From a virus: a stretch of DNA of 36,924 nucleotides. The position numbers and the translations under genes are program-made. The stretch spans positions 1-36,924 of the IMG/VR virus record IMGVR_UViG_3300042731_004526. One strand, given 5' to 3'. The first letter of the stretch is position 1. Every line of letters begins with the position of its first letter. Positions 1-7,244 of this stretch are shown here, one piece after another. The notes under the pieces are model-generated. The model had not been told where the DNA came from. It was given only the letters and a program-made list of their open reading frames with translations, and did not search any database.

Positions 1-163
1 CGAATTTGTCACCCAGGGCGTTAAGCCGCCGCAGGGCGTCGCTGATGTAGTGCGTTTCGGCCTGGCGCCTGGCTTCCAGGTCGCGCCGCTCCTGTTCGAG
101 CCGTATCTTTTCTTGCAGATCGTTTTGCAGAGCGTCGAGAAGCTCATCGCTGTTAAGGTCCAA
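1..163 (-). CDS. C-terminally cut coiled-coil protein (continues at the right edge)
   Basis: This minus-strand frame is open from a TTG at 163 to base 1. It encodes a charged, helical segment rich in Glu, Gln, Arg and Leu (DELLDALQNDLQEKIRLEQE at its start), typical of a coiled coil. The TTG at 163 has GGGG seven bases upstream; a second in-frame TTG at 190 follows the hairpin at 194-248, and a TAG closes the frame just above it. If base 1 is joined to base 36924, the frame continues without a stop: the last base here plus the first two minus-strand bases at the right edge form GTG, followed by EADILKQHTASL and a stop at 36725. I therefore read it as the first half of a ~120-residue protein. 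Function is unknown; a scaffold or adaptor role is only a guess from the coiled coil. Confidence 0.6.
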   Translation of the reverse strand, partial: MDLNSDELLDALQNDLQEKIRLEQERRDLEARRQAETHYISDALRRLNALGDKF

Positions 164-193
164 GTTATTGCCCCAAAATGGGCTATACAAGCA

Positions 194-248
194 AAATCCG
201 CTCCCCTATGCAAACGGCGACGCCCGGCGGCGTCAGGGGAGCGGATTT
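194..248 (-). terminator. Nested GC-rich hairpin, probable terminator of the early operon
   Basis: Bases 194-207 and 235-248 form a perfect 14-bp inverted repeat, and the loop holds a second perfect 6-bp stem (219-224 with 229-234). Read on the minus strand, the stem ends in TTTT followed by GCTTG, a short U-rich tail. It lies between the stop of the MazG-like gene (284) and the first codon of the next minus-strand gene, where an early-to-late transcription boundary would be expected. The double structure is unusual for a plain terminator, so it could also be an RNA processing or regulatory element. Confidence 0.55.
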
Positions 249-283
249 GATTGGTAGGATTGTAGCACAGTTGGATGGTAGTG

Positions 284-649
284 TCAATTGTTAATATCCG
301 CACGCTTTTGACTATCATCCGAATTATAGCCATTTGGATAACGCAGTATTAACTTTTCGATATTGCTTTGCATAATTTCAGACATATCAAAATCGAGTTT
401 TGTGCATAACGCAGCAATATACCAAAGACAATCGCCAAGCTCTTTTGCTAATTTTTCTTTATCAATGCCGTGCTGGTGAAAAATAGCTTTTTTGGCAAGT
501 TCAGCTACTTCGCCAGCTTCGCCAGCTAAACCGATGGCGTTCCAAATTATCATTATCTCATCATTTGAGATTGTAAAATCTGGGCCGTCGATTAACGTAC
601 GTGCTGCTAGTCTTTGATATTCAGTTGCATTTATTGTCTTTTTTCTCAT
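284..649 (-). CDS. MazG-like nucleotide pyrophosphohydrolase
   Basis: This 121-residue protein has the MazG/all-alpha NTP pyrophosphohydrolase signature. The segment GLAGEAGEVAELAKK (about residues 40-54) supplies the ExxE half of the metal site, and KELGDCLWYIAAL (about residues 68-80) supplies ExxD. The N-terminal NATEYQRLAARTL matches the first helix seen in phage MazG-like proteins. The family hydrolyses NTPs or dNTPs to monophosphates; in phages it is thought to tune nucleotide pools or alarmone levels during infection. It is a single-domain, short form, as is usual in phages. It sits four bases downstream of the membrane-protein gene that starts at 1330, so the two are probably co-transcribed. 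The hairpin at 194-248 follows it. Confidence 0.85.
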   Translation of the reverse strand: MRKKTINATEYQRLAARTLIDGPDFTISNDEIMIIWNAIGLAGEAGEVAELAKKAIFHQHGIDKEKLAKELGDCLWYIAALCTKLDFDMSEIMQSNIEKLILRYPNGYNSDDSQKRADINN

Positions 650-652
650 CGC

Positions 653-1330
653 TCACCCCCGCCCATTCCCCACGACCACCCCCGGCGTGGGCGTACTCGG
701 CCGCGCCCCGACTCGCCCGGCCTTTTGCCGCCATTGCAAAATAAACTCATCGGCCTGGCCAGCGTCTATCGCTTCGCCGGTCGCCTGCGTGAAATGCTCC
801 GCCATTTCCGGCGGTATCGGCTCACGGTGATGGGCCTGATACCATTGATCCAGGAACACATCGGCCAAAAGTGGCAACGGTATCGGCAATTCCCTACCTT
901 TCGTATAGTAATTATCTTTATCTTTCCCCTGCCAGCGACCCGCGGCCACTTCCGCCAGATACACCACCATAATCGGCAAAACGGCGCTCAGCAGAAACGG
1001 GCGGAAAAAAACCAACGGCTCCCAGCCCGGCAATTCCAGCCGGCTCGAAAAAGCCAGCCCGTGCAGTAAGTTGGCGTAGGTGCTGATAAAGGCAAAGAAC
1101 AGCACCCCGCCCCACAACCAGCGGGTGGGCCGTCCTTCCCGCCGGGCGCGCTGAATACCGACCGCAATCGCAAACAGGCCGACATCGACGGCGATGGCCT
1201 GCACGAAGCCCAGGGCCAGATTGCCGTTCTCCAATGTGCTAAACGACCACGCCACATGCGTCAGGCTGCCGAACAGGGCCAGCGCCAGGGCCAGCCACAA
1301 TAACGAATTTTCTTGTAATAGTTTCTTCAC
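653..1330 (-). CDS. Membrane protein with four predicted transmembrane helices
   Basis: The 225-residue product has hydrophobic segments at about residues 8-28, 42-60, 72-90 and 108-128, with Arg-rich loops (QRARREGRPTR), followed by a soluble tail ending in a Pro/Gly-rich stretch. The start is GTG at 1330, preceded by GAGGTGAAGGATC, a good ribosome site. The four-helix plan and position among early genes recall small DUF2637/SpdA-like membrane proteins of plasmids and phages, but I cannot identify conserved residues that settle this. The upstream gap (1331-1444) holds an AT-rich stretch with a TGCAC/GTGCA inverted repeat and no clear gene. Possible roles include superinfection exclusion or membrane anchoring of replication; neither is shown by the sequence. 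Confidence 0.65.
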   Translation of the reverse strand: MKKLLQENSLLWLALALALFGSLTHVAWSFSTLENGNLALGFVQAIAVDVGLFAIAVGIQRARREGRPTRWLWGGVLFFAFISTYANLLHGLAFSSRLELPGWEPLVFFRPFLLSAVLPIMVVYLAEVAAGRWQGKDKDNYYTKGRELPIPLPLLADVFLDQWYQAHHREPIPPEMAEHFTQATGEAIDAGQADEFILQWRQKAGRVGARPSTPTPGVVVGNGRG

Positions 1331-1444
1331 GATCCTTCACCTCGTTTTAGATTGATCTAACTCCAAACTTAATCACCGTTGCACAAATGTTCTATGCAAA
1401 TAATATTTTGCGAAGTGCAAGCGCACCCCCAGTTAAACCCCACT

Positions 1445-1756
1445 TTAACCGTCGCTAACATTCTCCACCCGCACCCGCACCTTGTAACCCACCAGCAAAT
1501 CCTCCACCTCCCGCTCGAGCAGCGCCGCCAGCCGCCGCCGGGTCGATTTCGCCCGCAGCACGTCCACCGGCCGGTAATCCTCAAAGTCGGGATAGACCGG
1601 CTGCACGGTCACAAACACCCGATAATTGGCGCCTTGCAATGGGCCGTAAACCCGCGCCTGCTTCGAGGGCCGGCGAGGGATCAGGTTATTGTTACGGTCG
1701 ATAGCGGCCAGCAGCCAGCACACGAAGCGGAGGTGGCGGAGGAGTTGGTCTAGCAT
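1445..1756 (-). CDS. Hypothetical protein, 103 aa
   Basis: The frame encodes 103 residues with a hydrophobic N-terminal stretch (LRFVCWLLAAI), then a basic and beta-rich part (RVFVTVQPVYPDF), then a Leu/Glu/Arg helix (RRLAALLEREVEDLLVGYKV). I recognise no family. It is preferred over overlapping frames because its composition is balanced and it follows the minus-strand gene order. The 145 bases upstream contain the tandem 10-bp repeats at 1857-1896 and an AT-rich stretch. Confidence 0.5.
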   Translation of the reverse strand: MLDQLLRHLRFVCWLLAAIDRNNNLIPRRPSKQARVYGPLQGANYRVFVTVQPVYPDFEDYRPVDVLRAKSTRRRLAALLEREVEDLLVGYKVRVRVENVSDG

Positions 1757-1856
1757 TTCAACTCAAAACTCAACATTCATAACTAATAACTCCCAACCCC
1801 CCCTATCCCCCACCGCCGCGCCCGCACTTGCCGCGCTTGGCGATGGCTCCATGCCA

Positions 1857-1896
1857 ACTCACTTTCACTTACTTTCGCTCAGTTGCGCTCACTTTC
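1857..1896. repeat. Four tandem 10-bp repeats in an intergenic gap
   Basis: On the plus strand the units are ACTCACTTTC, ACTTACTTTC, GCTCAGTTGC and GCTCACTTTC, head to tail with no spacer. They lie between the stop of the 1902-2585 gene and the start of the 1445-1756 gene. One helical turn per unit puts every copy on the same DNA face, as in iterons or cooperative operator arrays. No reading frame runs through this stretch in the favoured gene order. Confidence 0.6.
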
Positions 1897-1901
1897 ACGC
1901 A

Positions 1902-2585
1902 CTAGAGACTTTCCGGCGGCCATTCCGCCACCAATCGTTCCAAGATCCGCCAGGGCGTGCCGCGGATCCGCCGGGTCGCATTGGGCGCCGCTCGATTGCG
2001 CCGCAGCGCGCCAGCCACGTCCAGCAGATAATTCCGGGCATTGACCTGATCTCGCCCGATCTGGCCGTCCCAGGTCCGTTGACTGGTCGCTCCCTGCCGG
2101 GCCAGCTTGCCGGATTGTTTCGCTTTGTCCTGCAATTCCCACGCTTCATACAGCCACGTTCTAAAATCCTCAAAATAAACGATCACCTCCGCCCCATCCT
2201 CCAGCGGTACCCGCCAGCCGTGGCCGGGCGGGATGTCGTGCGGATGCCAGCCCCGTTGCTCATCGCCCACAGTCGGGTTGTCAAGCTCGCCCTCGACAAC
2301 AAAATGGATAACATTCTGCATCCAGCCGCCGCCACTGCGGGCCATAGGCCGGGCGTACATCCCCCGCCCGACCGCCCGCAGCGCCCGCTGCCGGGCAGTA
2401 TAGGCCAGCGGCCCGATCACCAGCACCGCCCCGGCCAGGGCCACGATACCGCCGCCGTAATCGTGACGACATAACGGTGTGGCGTCGGTGTAGAAGCAGC
2501 CGATCTGCCAGGTGAGGTATGCGCCAAGGGAAGCGAACATTACCGATATGATACTCCAGATAAAAACAGATTTGAGCGCCTTCAC
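1902..2585 (-). CDS. Membrane-anchored hypothetical protein, 227 aa
   Basis: Residues about 7-28 and 45-63 are hydrophobic and look like two transmembrane helices; the connecting loop contains two Cys (CFYTDATPLC). The remaining ~160 residues are soluble and basic, with a C-terminal part (VNARNYLLDVAGALRRNRAA, then RIRGTPWRILERLVAEW) that resembles a small helical or winged DNA-binding fold. I do not recognise a family. The start at 2585 follows an AGGAGT-like ribosome site. A membrane-tethered DNA-binding protein near the replication genes is a possible reading, but it rests only on composition. Confidence 0.6.
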   Translation of the reverse strand: MKALKSVFIWSIISVMFASLGAYLTWQIGCFYTDATPLCRHDYGGGIVALAGAVLVIGPLAYTARQRALRAVGRGMYARPMARSGGGWMQNVIHFVVEGELDNPTVGDEQRGWHPHDIPPGHGWRVPLEDGAEVIVYFEDFRTWLYEAWELQDKAKQSGKLARQGATSQRTWDGQIGRDQVNARNYLLDVAGALRRNRAAPNATRRIRGTPWRILERLVAEWPPESL

Positions 2586-2597
2586 CGCCCGAACTCC

Positions 2598-2792
2598 TTA
2601 TTCCTTCCAATCGTTTAACGGGCCAGTCGTCACCCAGATCGAGCTATCACCCGTTGTCGCCGGTACTACCGAACCATCATCCAATTCGAGGCGGTAATAA
2701 ATTCCCAATGCTCGCCGAATAACCTGAACCAACAGGATGCGCTTGCCGTCGTAGTATTCGCCCGCCTTAACTTTGTTTAATTTTTTCTCCAT
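2598..2792 (-). CDS. Small hypothetical protein, 64 aa
   Basis: This 64-residue frame encodes a compact, beta-rich protein with a Lys-rich N-terminus (MEKKLNKVKAGEYYDGKRI) and alternating hydrophobic residues (ILLVQVIRRALGIYYRLELD), suggesting a small SH3-like or KOW-like barrel. No family is recognised. A GAGGCG ribosome site lies just before the ATG. Tandem GC-rich hairpins (2821-2869) separate it from the gene upstream. Confidence 0.55.
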   Translation of the reverse strand: MEKKLNKVKAGEYYDGKRILLVQVIRRALGIYYRLELDDGSVVPATTGDSSIWVTTGPLNDWKE

Positions 2793-2820
2793 ATCGCCTC
2801 TATGTTATAATCCTACTCAA

Positions 2821-2869
2821 CCCGCCGCCCATCGGCGGGCCGCCGGCCCGGACCTTCACTCCGGGCCGG
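2821..2869 (-). other. Two adjacent GC-rich hairpins at the end of the 2856-3090 gene
   Basis: Bases 2843-2852 pair perfectly with 2860-2869 (10-bp arms, 7-base loop), and 2821-2826 pair with 2834-2839. On the minus strand the first hairpin contains the stop codon at 2856-2858, so it would form only after translation ends. No T-run follows, so it is not a standard intrinsic terminator. It could be a transcript-stability or processing structure. Confidence 0.45.
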
Positions 2870-3090
2870 TTACGTAACCATTGCTATCAACCCAAACCAG
2901 CCGGGTCTTGCCACCGTGACCGTGCACCGCCTCGACCGCGGCCAGGCTATCGTAAACGTTGACGCCATAGGGCGGGCGCAACCAGCATAAGACGCATTTG
3001 CCCCGCCGTAAACTGCACGCCCTCGGCCACCAGGCCGGTGCCGCTCACGCCGCTTTTATCCTCAAAACGAATCAGGCGAAATGTTTTCAT
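2856..3090 (-). CDS. Small phage protein interrupted by a one-base frameshift
   Basis: From ATG 3090 the frame reads MKTFRLIRFEDKSGVSGTG and continues to FTAGQ at 2998, then drifts into MRLMLVAPALW and a stop. Skipping the single base at 2997 restores a sensible continuation, CVLCWLRPPYGVNVYDSL... GGKTRLVWVDSNGYVTGPE, with a stop at 2856. The two halves together (77 residues) match the layout of an uncharacterised small protein I associate with many phages: an RxEDxSGVSGTG start, then an RWL/CWL motif, then AVHGHGG and a VxWVD end. The break is therefore a real mutation, a sequencing error or a recoding site. Its first 29 bases overlap the preceding zinc-ribbon gene. Confidence 0.6.
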
Positions 3091-3355
3091 TGCTTGCACG
3101 CGGTCCTTTCTCCAACAGCTTGCACAGCCAGCAATCGCCGTCGGGGTCGTAATGACCGCCGCACTCAGGACAACGGCGACGGTATAACTTGGTGATCTCC
3201 CGGTCGCCCTCGCGGATCAGATAACAGGTCGTGCCGCAGCGGTCGCAATCGAACACGTCCACGATATAGAGGCAACCGGATTGGAAATGGATGCCCTTGT
3301 AGACGTAGAGGCCGCCGCAGGCGCAGGCGTCGCCGGCTAGGAGGCGGTTAGGCAT
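3062..3355 (-). CDS. Small zinc-ribbon protein, 97 aa
   Basis: The 97-residue protein has four Cys pairs: CACGG near the start, CDRCG near residue 37, CPECGG near residue 62 and CWLC near residue 75. These can form two zinc ribbons. The spacing suggests a rubredoxin-like or DNA/RNA-binding ribbon fold rather than an enzyme. Its ATG at 3355 overlaps the end of the gene that stops at 3348, a translational-coupling arrangement. The exact role is unknown. Confidence 0.65.
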   Translation of the reverse strand: MPNRLLAGDACACGGLYVYKGIHFQSGCLYIVDVFDCDRCGTTCYLIREGDREITKLYRRRCPECGGHYDPDGDCWLCKLLEKGPRASNENISPDSF

Positions 3356-3587
3356 CTTCTAATCCCGGCAGCATTATGCATCCGGCTCGCTTCATTTCCT
3401 CATCAGGCGGTAATGGTTGAAACTCATAGCCCTGTTCCTTGCCCCAAGCTAGCCATTCGCCGTAATTAAACAATTCAGCCTTAGCTTTATTTTTTGTATG
3501 ATGCTGACGATCCGGTCCTAGCCAATCATCAAAGTCTGAAAAGTAAAATCGCCCCTTTTGATGATCGGAATATTCTCCATCAAGCAT
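3348..3587 (-). CDS. Hypothetical protein, 79 aa
   Basis: The start chosen is ATG 3587, which overlaps the stop of the large helicase-methyltransferase gene (TGA at 3580-3582) and has an excellent AAGGAGG site. A longer frame extends upstream, but that part is only an alternative reading of the helicase C-terminus. The product is acidic and aromatic (FYFSDFDDWLGPD, YGEWLAWGKEQGYEFQPL). No family is recognised. Tight coupling suggests it works with or alongside the methyltransferase. Confidence 0.6.
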   Translation of the reverse strand: MLDGEYSDHQKGRFYFSDFDDWLGPDRQHHTKNKAKAELFNYGEWLAWGKEQGYEFQPLPPDEEMKRAGCIMLPGLEDA

Positions 3588-6105
3588 TGATAACCTCCTT
3601 TTTTGGCTCCGTTCCGTTGCCGTTTTCGGCCAGCTCCGCCTCCTCCTGTAGGGCCAGCCAATCAAACAGCGTCGGCGCCATTGCTTTTTGCTCCGCCTCC
3701 TGGCAATATTTGAGGCCAGCAACGAAATATTCATAATTTAATTCGATCCCATAAGCCCGCCGCCCTAATTCGATCGCCTTGGCCGGTACGGTGAACAAGC
3801 CGGCGAAGGGGTCTAGCACCAAATCATTCGGGTTTGAATAGAGCCGGATCGCTCGCTCTACGATGTCAAACGGTAGCGGGCAAATATGATTAGCTTGTTG
3901 CTTGCGCCGCTGTTCGCTATTGAGTACCCGCATGAAGGTAATGTCATCCCAGACCCATTCCGAAATACTGACCGGTGGCTCGTAAAAGAACGTAGCAGGC
4001 AAATTACCGGCTTCTTCTTTCACTTCGAGCCGTTCGACGTGTGCGTCGTGATCGTAAGCCTCCGCCGGCGTCAGCAGCGTATTGCCACCGGAGCGCCAGA
4101 AGCTGTGAGCGTCGATTTGCCAGCGGGCCCGGCTGTACTCCGCCTTGTCTTTGGTGACCGGTCTATCGGCCCGTTGATCCTGCATATCGGACGGCTGCTT
4201 GCGGAATAAGAGCAGATATTCGGGTAAGCCGCTGCCCATCTTGGAAGCATCTTTACTCATCTCCGTCCAACCCAGGCGATAGGTGCTGTTATTCTCCCGG
4301 ACGACATCGGTCACGATCGTTCGCCGACCTTCGTACATAAAGCCGTGCTTTTTGAAGGCGAATACGCACTCATCCGAGAATGGCGCAATCTCCATAAAGC
4401 CGTGTGACGTTTGATGCCCGTACAACACCCGGTCCTTAACGTGAACGGCTGCGCAGCGTCCCGGCTCTAGCACTCGCAACAGATTTGAAATAAGAAAGTC
4501 CATTTGCTGCCAAAACTCCGAGTTAGATGGATTGTGCCCAAAATCCTCATATTGGGTCGTGTACTCGTAATGATTGCCGAATGGGATCGAGGTGTGGATC
4601 AAGCCGACCGAGTTATCCGGCAGCCGCTCCAATTCCAAAACGCAATCATTATTGACCGCCGTGAATAGCTGCCCGCTCGCCTCCTCTCGCTCCAAGCCGA
4701 TATTGCGAGATAGCTCCTTGTCAAGCGTCGCTTGTACCAGGCCGTATTCCTTGACGATCTTTTGCATCTTTTCGACCAGCTTATCGTGCTGCGTCCATTT
4801 GCGCCGCAGCGTATTAACCACCTCATCCTCGCTCTCAGCGTAGATGATATGGACGTCGACCGGCTGATATTGTTGGAAACGATGCGTCCGGTGAATAGCC
4901 TGGATAAAGTCTTGAAACTTGTATCCGACGCCCAAAAAGATATTGGAGTGGCAATATCGCTGAAAGTTGCAGCCAGAGCCGGCGATGCGGGGCTTCGTGG
5001 CCAGGATCGGTATTTCGCCGTGGGAGAAGTCGAGAATACGCTGCTCCCGCAGGTCCAGAGCCTGCGAGCCGTACACGGAGGTGCTATCCGGCACCGCTCG
5101 CTCGATTGCCCGCCGCTCATCTTCCAGGTCGTGCCACAGCAGCCAATGGCGATCAGGATTACTGCCCATAATCTCTTGCATCTTTTCGATTCGGGCCTCA
5201 ATCGTCGCTCGCTTTTCGGCGCTGGCCTCGCGCACTCCGCCGGCCGCGTTCAAAAAGAGGCGATGCTGGCCGCGATTATCGGTTTGATCCCAGGCTCTGG
5301 TTTGATCCACTTCCAGCCGATGCCAGGTGACATTGAGCTTAGGCAGATCGTAACCTTCATCGCTGTAGCCCAGATCAGACGGCTTGTAAACAAAGAGCGC
5401 CCAACTTGCCACCCACAACCAGAACTTTTTTTCGTGCTGAGGGTGCAAGGTCAAATTCCCGGCCTTGTTTACGTCCCGTTGGAAAAAGCGGGTCAGCGCC
5501 TGGCCAGTGTCCATAATCCCCAACCAGTTGGCGTAATAGATTAGCTCACGGTAGCGATTGGGGGAGGGTGTGGCCGTACAAACCCATTTATACTCAATAT
5601 CGGCAAACAGGTTCAAAAAGACTTGATAAGTTTTGCTACCTAGCGAGCGCAGTACCGAGCCTTCGTCCAGACTGGCCCCGGCGATGTCGTGATTGGCCGG
5701 CGTGATGTCGCCGTCCCGCAGCCGTTCGTAATTGGTGATGAGATAAGGCGTTTGGGCCGCTTCTATTTCGGCGTCGGTTCGCACGTACTCGAATTGAACA
5801 CCCAGCCGTGGCCCGTCCTCCTCCGAGAATTGATGCTTAATTCCCAGAGGGCAAACTACCAGATATTTGCCACCGGTGCGCTGATGGACCAGCCGGGCCA
5901 GTTCGACCTGGATATGAGTTTTGCCCAGACCAAAAGACATAGCGATTAAGCCGTGCCCCAGCCGGGCAGCCCAGATAATAGCATCGGTCTGATGCGGAAA
6001 AGTCGAAGGGTGCAGCTCATGTGGCTGCACATCGAAGCCGGTGGTATGCACTACGTCGATTTTGGTTTTTAACCATTCTTGATAATCAGCGATTAAATCA
6101 CTCAT
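3580..6105 (-). CDS. Fusion of SF2 (SNF2-like) helicase and beta-class DNA methyltransferase
   Basis: The 841-residue protein joins two enzymes. Residues ~35-460 form a superfamily 2 helicase/translocase: SFGLGKT (57-63) is Walker A, LDEGS (146-150) is the motif II variant, TATPSPN (177-183) is motif III and QAIHRTHRF (402-410) is motif VI. Residues ~480-800 form a permuted (beta-class) N4-cytosine/N6-adenine methyltransferase: the catalytic motif IV is HTSIPFG (504-510) in place of the common TSPPY, and the SAM-binding motif I is DPFAG (765-769) followed by GIELNYEYF. The TSIPF variant is, from memory, typical of phage-borne helicase-methyltransferases. It probably methylates phage DNA against restriction, perhaps coupled to translocation. 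No nuclease domain is visible. Genes on both sides overlap it by a few bases. Confidence 0.85.
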   Translation of the reverse strand: MSDLIADYQEWLKTKIDVVHTTGFDVQPHELHPSTFPHQTDAIIWAARLGHGLIAMSFGLGKTHIQVELARLVHQRTGGKYLVVCPLGIKHQFSEEDGPRLGVQFEYVRTDAEIEAAQTPYLITNYERLRDGDITPANHDIAGASLDEGSVLRSLGSKTYQVFLNLFADIEYKWVCTATPSPNRYRELIYYANWLGIMDTGQALTRFFQRDVNKAGNLTLHPQHEKKFWLWVASWALFVYKPSDLGYSDEGYDLPKLNVTWHRLEVDQTRAWDQTDNRGQHRLFLNAAGGVREASAEKRATIEARIEKMQEIMGSNPDRHWLLWHDLEDERRAIERAVPDSTSVYGSQALDLREQRILDFSHGEIPILATKPRIAGSGCNFQRYCHSNIFLGVGYKFQDFIQAIHRTHRFQQYQPVDVHIIYAESEDEVVNTLRRKWTQHDKLVEKMQKIVKEYGLVQATLDKELSRNIGLEREEASGQLFTAVNNDCVLELERLPDNSVGLIHTSIPFGNHYEYTTQYEDFGHNPSNSEFWQQMDFLISNLLRVLEPGRCAAVHVKDRVLYGHQTSHGFMEIAPFSDECVFAFKKHGFMYEGRRTIVTDVVRENNSTYRLGWTEMSKDASKMGSGLPEYLLLFRKQPSDMQDQRADRPVTKDKAEYSRARWQIDAHSFWRSGGNTLLTPAEAYDHDAHVERLEVKEEAGNLPATFFYEPPVSISEWVWDDITFMRVLNSEQRRKQQANHICPLPFDIVERAIRLYSNPNDLVLDPFAGLFTVPAKAIELGRRAYGIELNYEYFVAGLKYCQEAEQKAMAPTLFDWLALQEEAELAENGNGTEPKKEVINA

Positions 6106-6508
6106 TGTAGAATTTCCTTTCTGAGTCTATCACGTACCCATTCCCCCCGCCCCGCAGCACCTGGGGCCGTTTGCCGTTCCGCCCGTTGCCGTTATAATCA
6201 TACGTCGTCGCCTCCCAGATCGAGCGCAGCTTAACCGAGGTCCACAACTCCATTATCGCCACCGCCGGCGTCATCGGCTCCAGCTCCAACGGTTCGATAT
6301 CATCATCGTCGTCAGGCTCGGGCAGCGGGTCGGCCAAAAAGAACTCGAACACCTCCGGCGCGCCTTCGCCCGGCGCGGCCCGCGTCCGAAATTCGCCGCA
6401 GTTGGGACACTCCCGCACCCGCCGCCGATAGGTCAGCTTGTCGTAAGATTGGCGAACGGTGGTCGGCTCGCCGCAATCGGGGCAGCAAAAAAAGAGGTAG
6501 GTGGTCAT
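6098..6508 (-). CDS. Zinc-ribbon protein resembling the NrdR ribbon
   Basis: Start at ATG 6508 is chosen because it overlaps the preceding stop (ATGA) and follows GGGGGG. Residues ~8-40 contain CPDCGEP, then YRRRVRECPNCGEFRTR, closely resembling the zinc ribbon of NrdR and related phage regulators (two CxxC pairs with the RRRxECxxCG signature). The rest lacks an ATP-cone domain; instead there is an acidic patch (EPDDDDDIEPLELEP) and a helical end. It may therefore bind nucleic acid or another protein rather than act as an NrdR repressor. The stop overlaps the start of the helicase-methyltransferase by eight bases. Confidence 0.6.
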   Translation of the reverse strand: MTTYLFFCCPDCGEPTTVRQSYDKLTYRRRVRECPNCGEFRTRAAPGEGAPEVFEFFLADPLPEPDDDDDIEPLELEPMTPAVAIMELWTSVKLRSIWEATTYDYNGNGRNGKRPQVLRGGGNGYVIDSERKFYNE

Positions 6509-6813
6509 CCCCCCCAGCCCTGGCCATCGTCCTGCCATTGTTCAATCGGATACGTCGCCGGATACGCCGCCGGATTGAGCCGCAGCCCGCCCTCGGCATC
6601 CCACCAGACCAGCAGCACGCCGCCGCTGGGGACGAATTGGCAAACCAGGGCATCTTCGAGCGCCTCCTGCACGTCAAGCGGCGTCAATTCCCAGCCCTGG
6701 CCAACCATCGTGCGGGCGTCCTGTATTTGGTTCAGTACCGTGGCCATCCGCTCGAAGATCTCGGCGCTGGCCGCCTGCACTTGTCGGGCGCTCATTACCG
6801 TTTGCTCACTCAT
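6505..6813 (-). CDS. Hypothetical protein, 102 aa
   Basis: The product begins with a helical region (ARQVQAASAEIFERMATVLN) followed by Trp-rich, beta-like sequence (VLLVWWDAEGGLRLNP, QWQDDGQGWGG). I recognise no family. It overlaps the next gene by four bases (ATGA), indicating coupled translation in the early operon. Confidence 0.55.
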   Translation of the reverse strand: MSEQTVMSARQVQAASAEIFERMATVLNQIQDARTMVGQGWELTPLDVQEALEDALVCQFVPSGGVLLVWWDAEGGLRLNPAAYPATYPIEQWQDDGQGWGG

Positions 6814-6840
6814 AACTCACCTATTCCTCACTTATGCGAC

Positions 6841-7029
6841 TTAACCAAAATAGGCGTGATACAAATAAAAATCGCCTTGATCGCCGATGTCAATTTCTTC
6901 TGTAATAGTTGGATCGGCAATGTCAATTGATTGCTCGATTACTAATTTTTTGTCATAGTCGTCAGGTACAATCATTAGAATTGCATCAAGACTATAATTA
7001 GTGTCACCCTCGATTTTTAATAATTTCAT
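6841..7029 (-). CDS. Small acidic hypothetical protein, 62 aa
   Basis: The 62-residue product is strongly acidic (ILMIVPDDYDKKLVIEQS, EEIDIGDQGDFYLYHAYF). Its composition is more AT-rich than its neighbours, like the MazG gene, which hints at separate acquisition. A small acidic early phage protein may be a DNA mimic or inhibitor, but nothing here shows that. Confidence 0.5.
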   Translation of the reverse strand: MKLLKIEGDTNYSLDAILMIVPDDYDKKLVIEQSIDIADPTITEEIDIGDQGDFYLYHAYFG

Positions 7030-7037
7030 TTCATCAC

Positions 7038-7244
7038 CTACTCCTCACGATAAACGACCTCTTTGCCGATGCGCCCGCCTTCGAGCGGGTACTCGCCCTC
7101 GAAGATAATCCTAAATTGAGTCCGCAGCTCCCGCATTACCCCGTTGACCATTTCCGGCTCGCCTTCGATAGCAAACTTTCGGACCTTGGGCAAGGCGGTA
7201 AAGGCGGTCAGGGGAATAGAGCCTCTCACAAAATCAGTTACCAT
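7038..7244 (-). CDS. Hypothetical protein, 68 aa
   Basis: ATG 7244 is chosen over an upstream start because it overlaps the stop of the previous gene and follows GGAGG; the longer reading uses sequence that belongs to that gene. The product (MVTDFVRGSIPLTAFTALPK...) contains alternating charged and hydrophobic stretches and ends in GRIGKEVVYREE. No family is recognised. Confidence 0.5.
   Translation of the reverse strand: MVTDFVRGSIPLTAFTALPKVRKFAIEGEPEMVNGVMRELRTQFRIIFEGEYPLEGGRIGKEVVYREE

Noticed and set aside
1689-2474. 261-codon plus-strand frame
   Set aside because: Pro/Arg/His-rich composition typical of an antisense reading of GC-rich genes; the minus strand encodes better-composed proteins.
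4732-5544. Long plus-strand open frame of 270 codons opposite the helicase gene
   Set aside because: It is the complement of the well-supported helicase domain, with no ribosome site and no recognisable motif.
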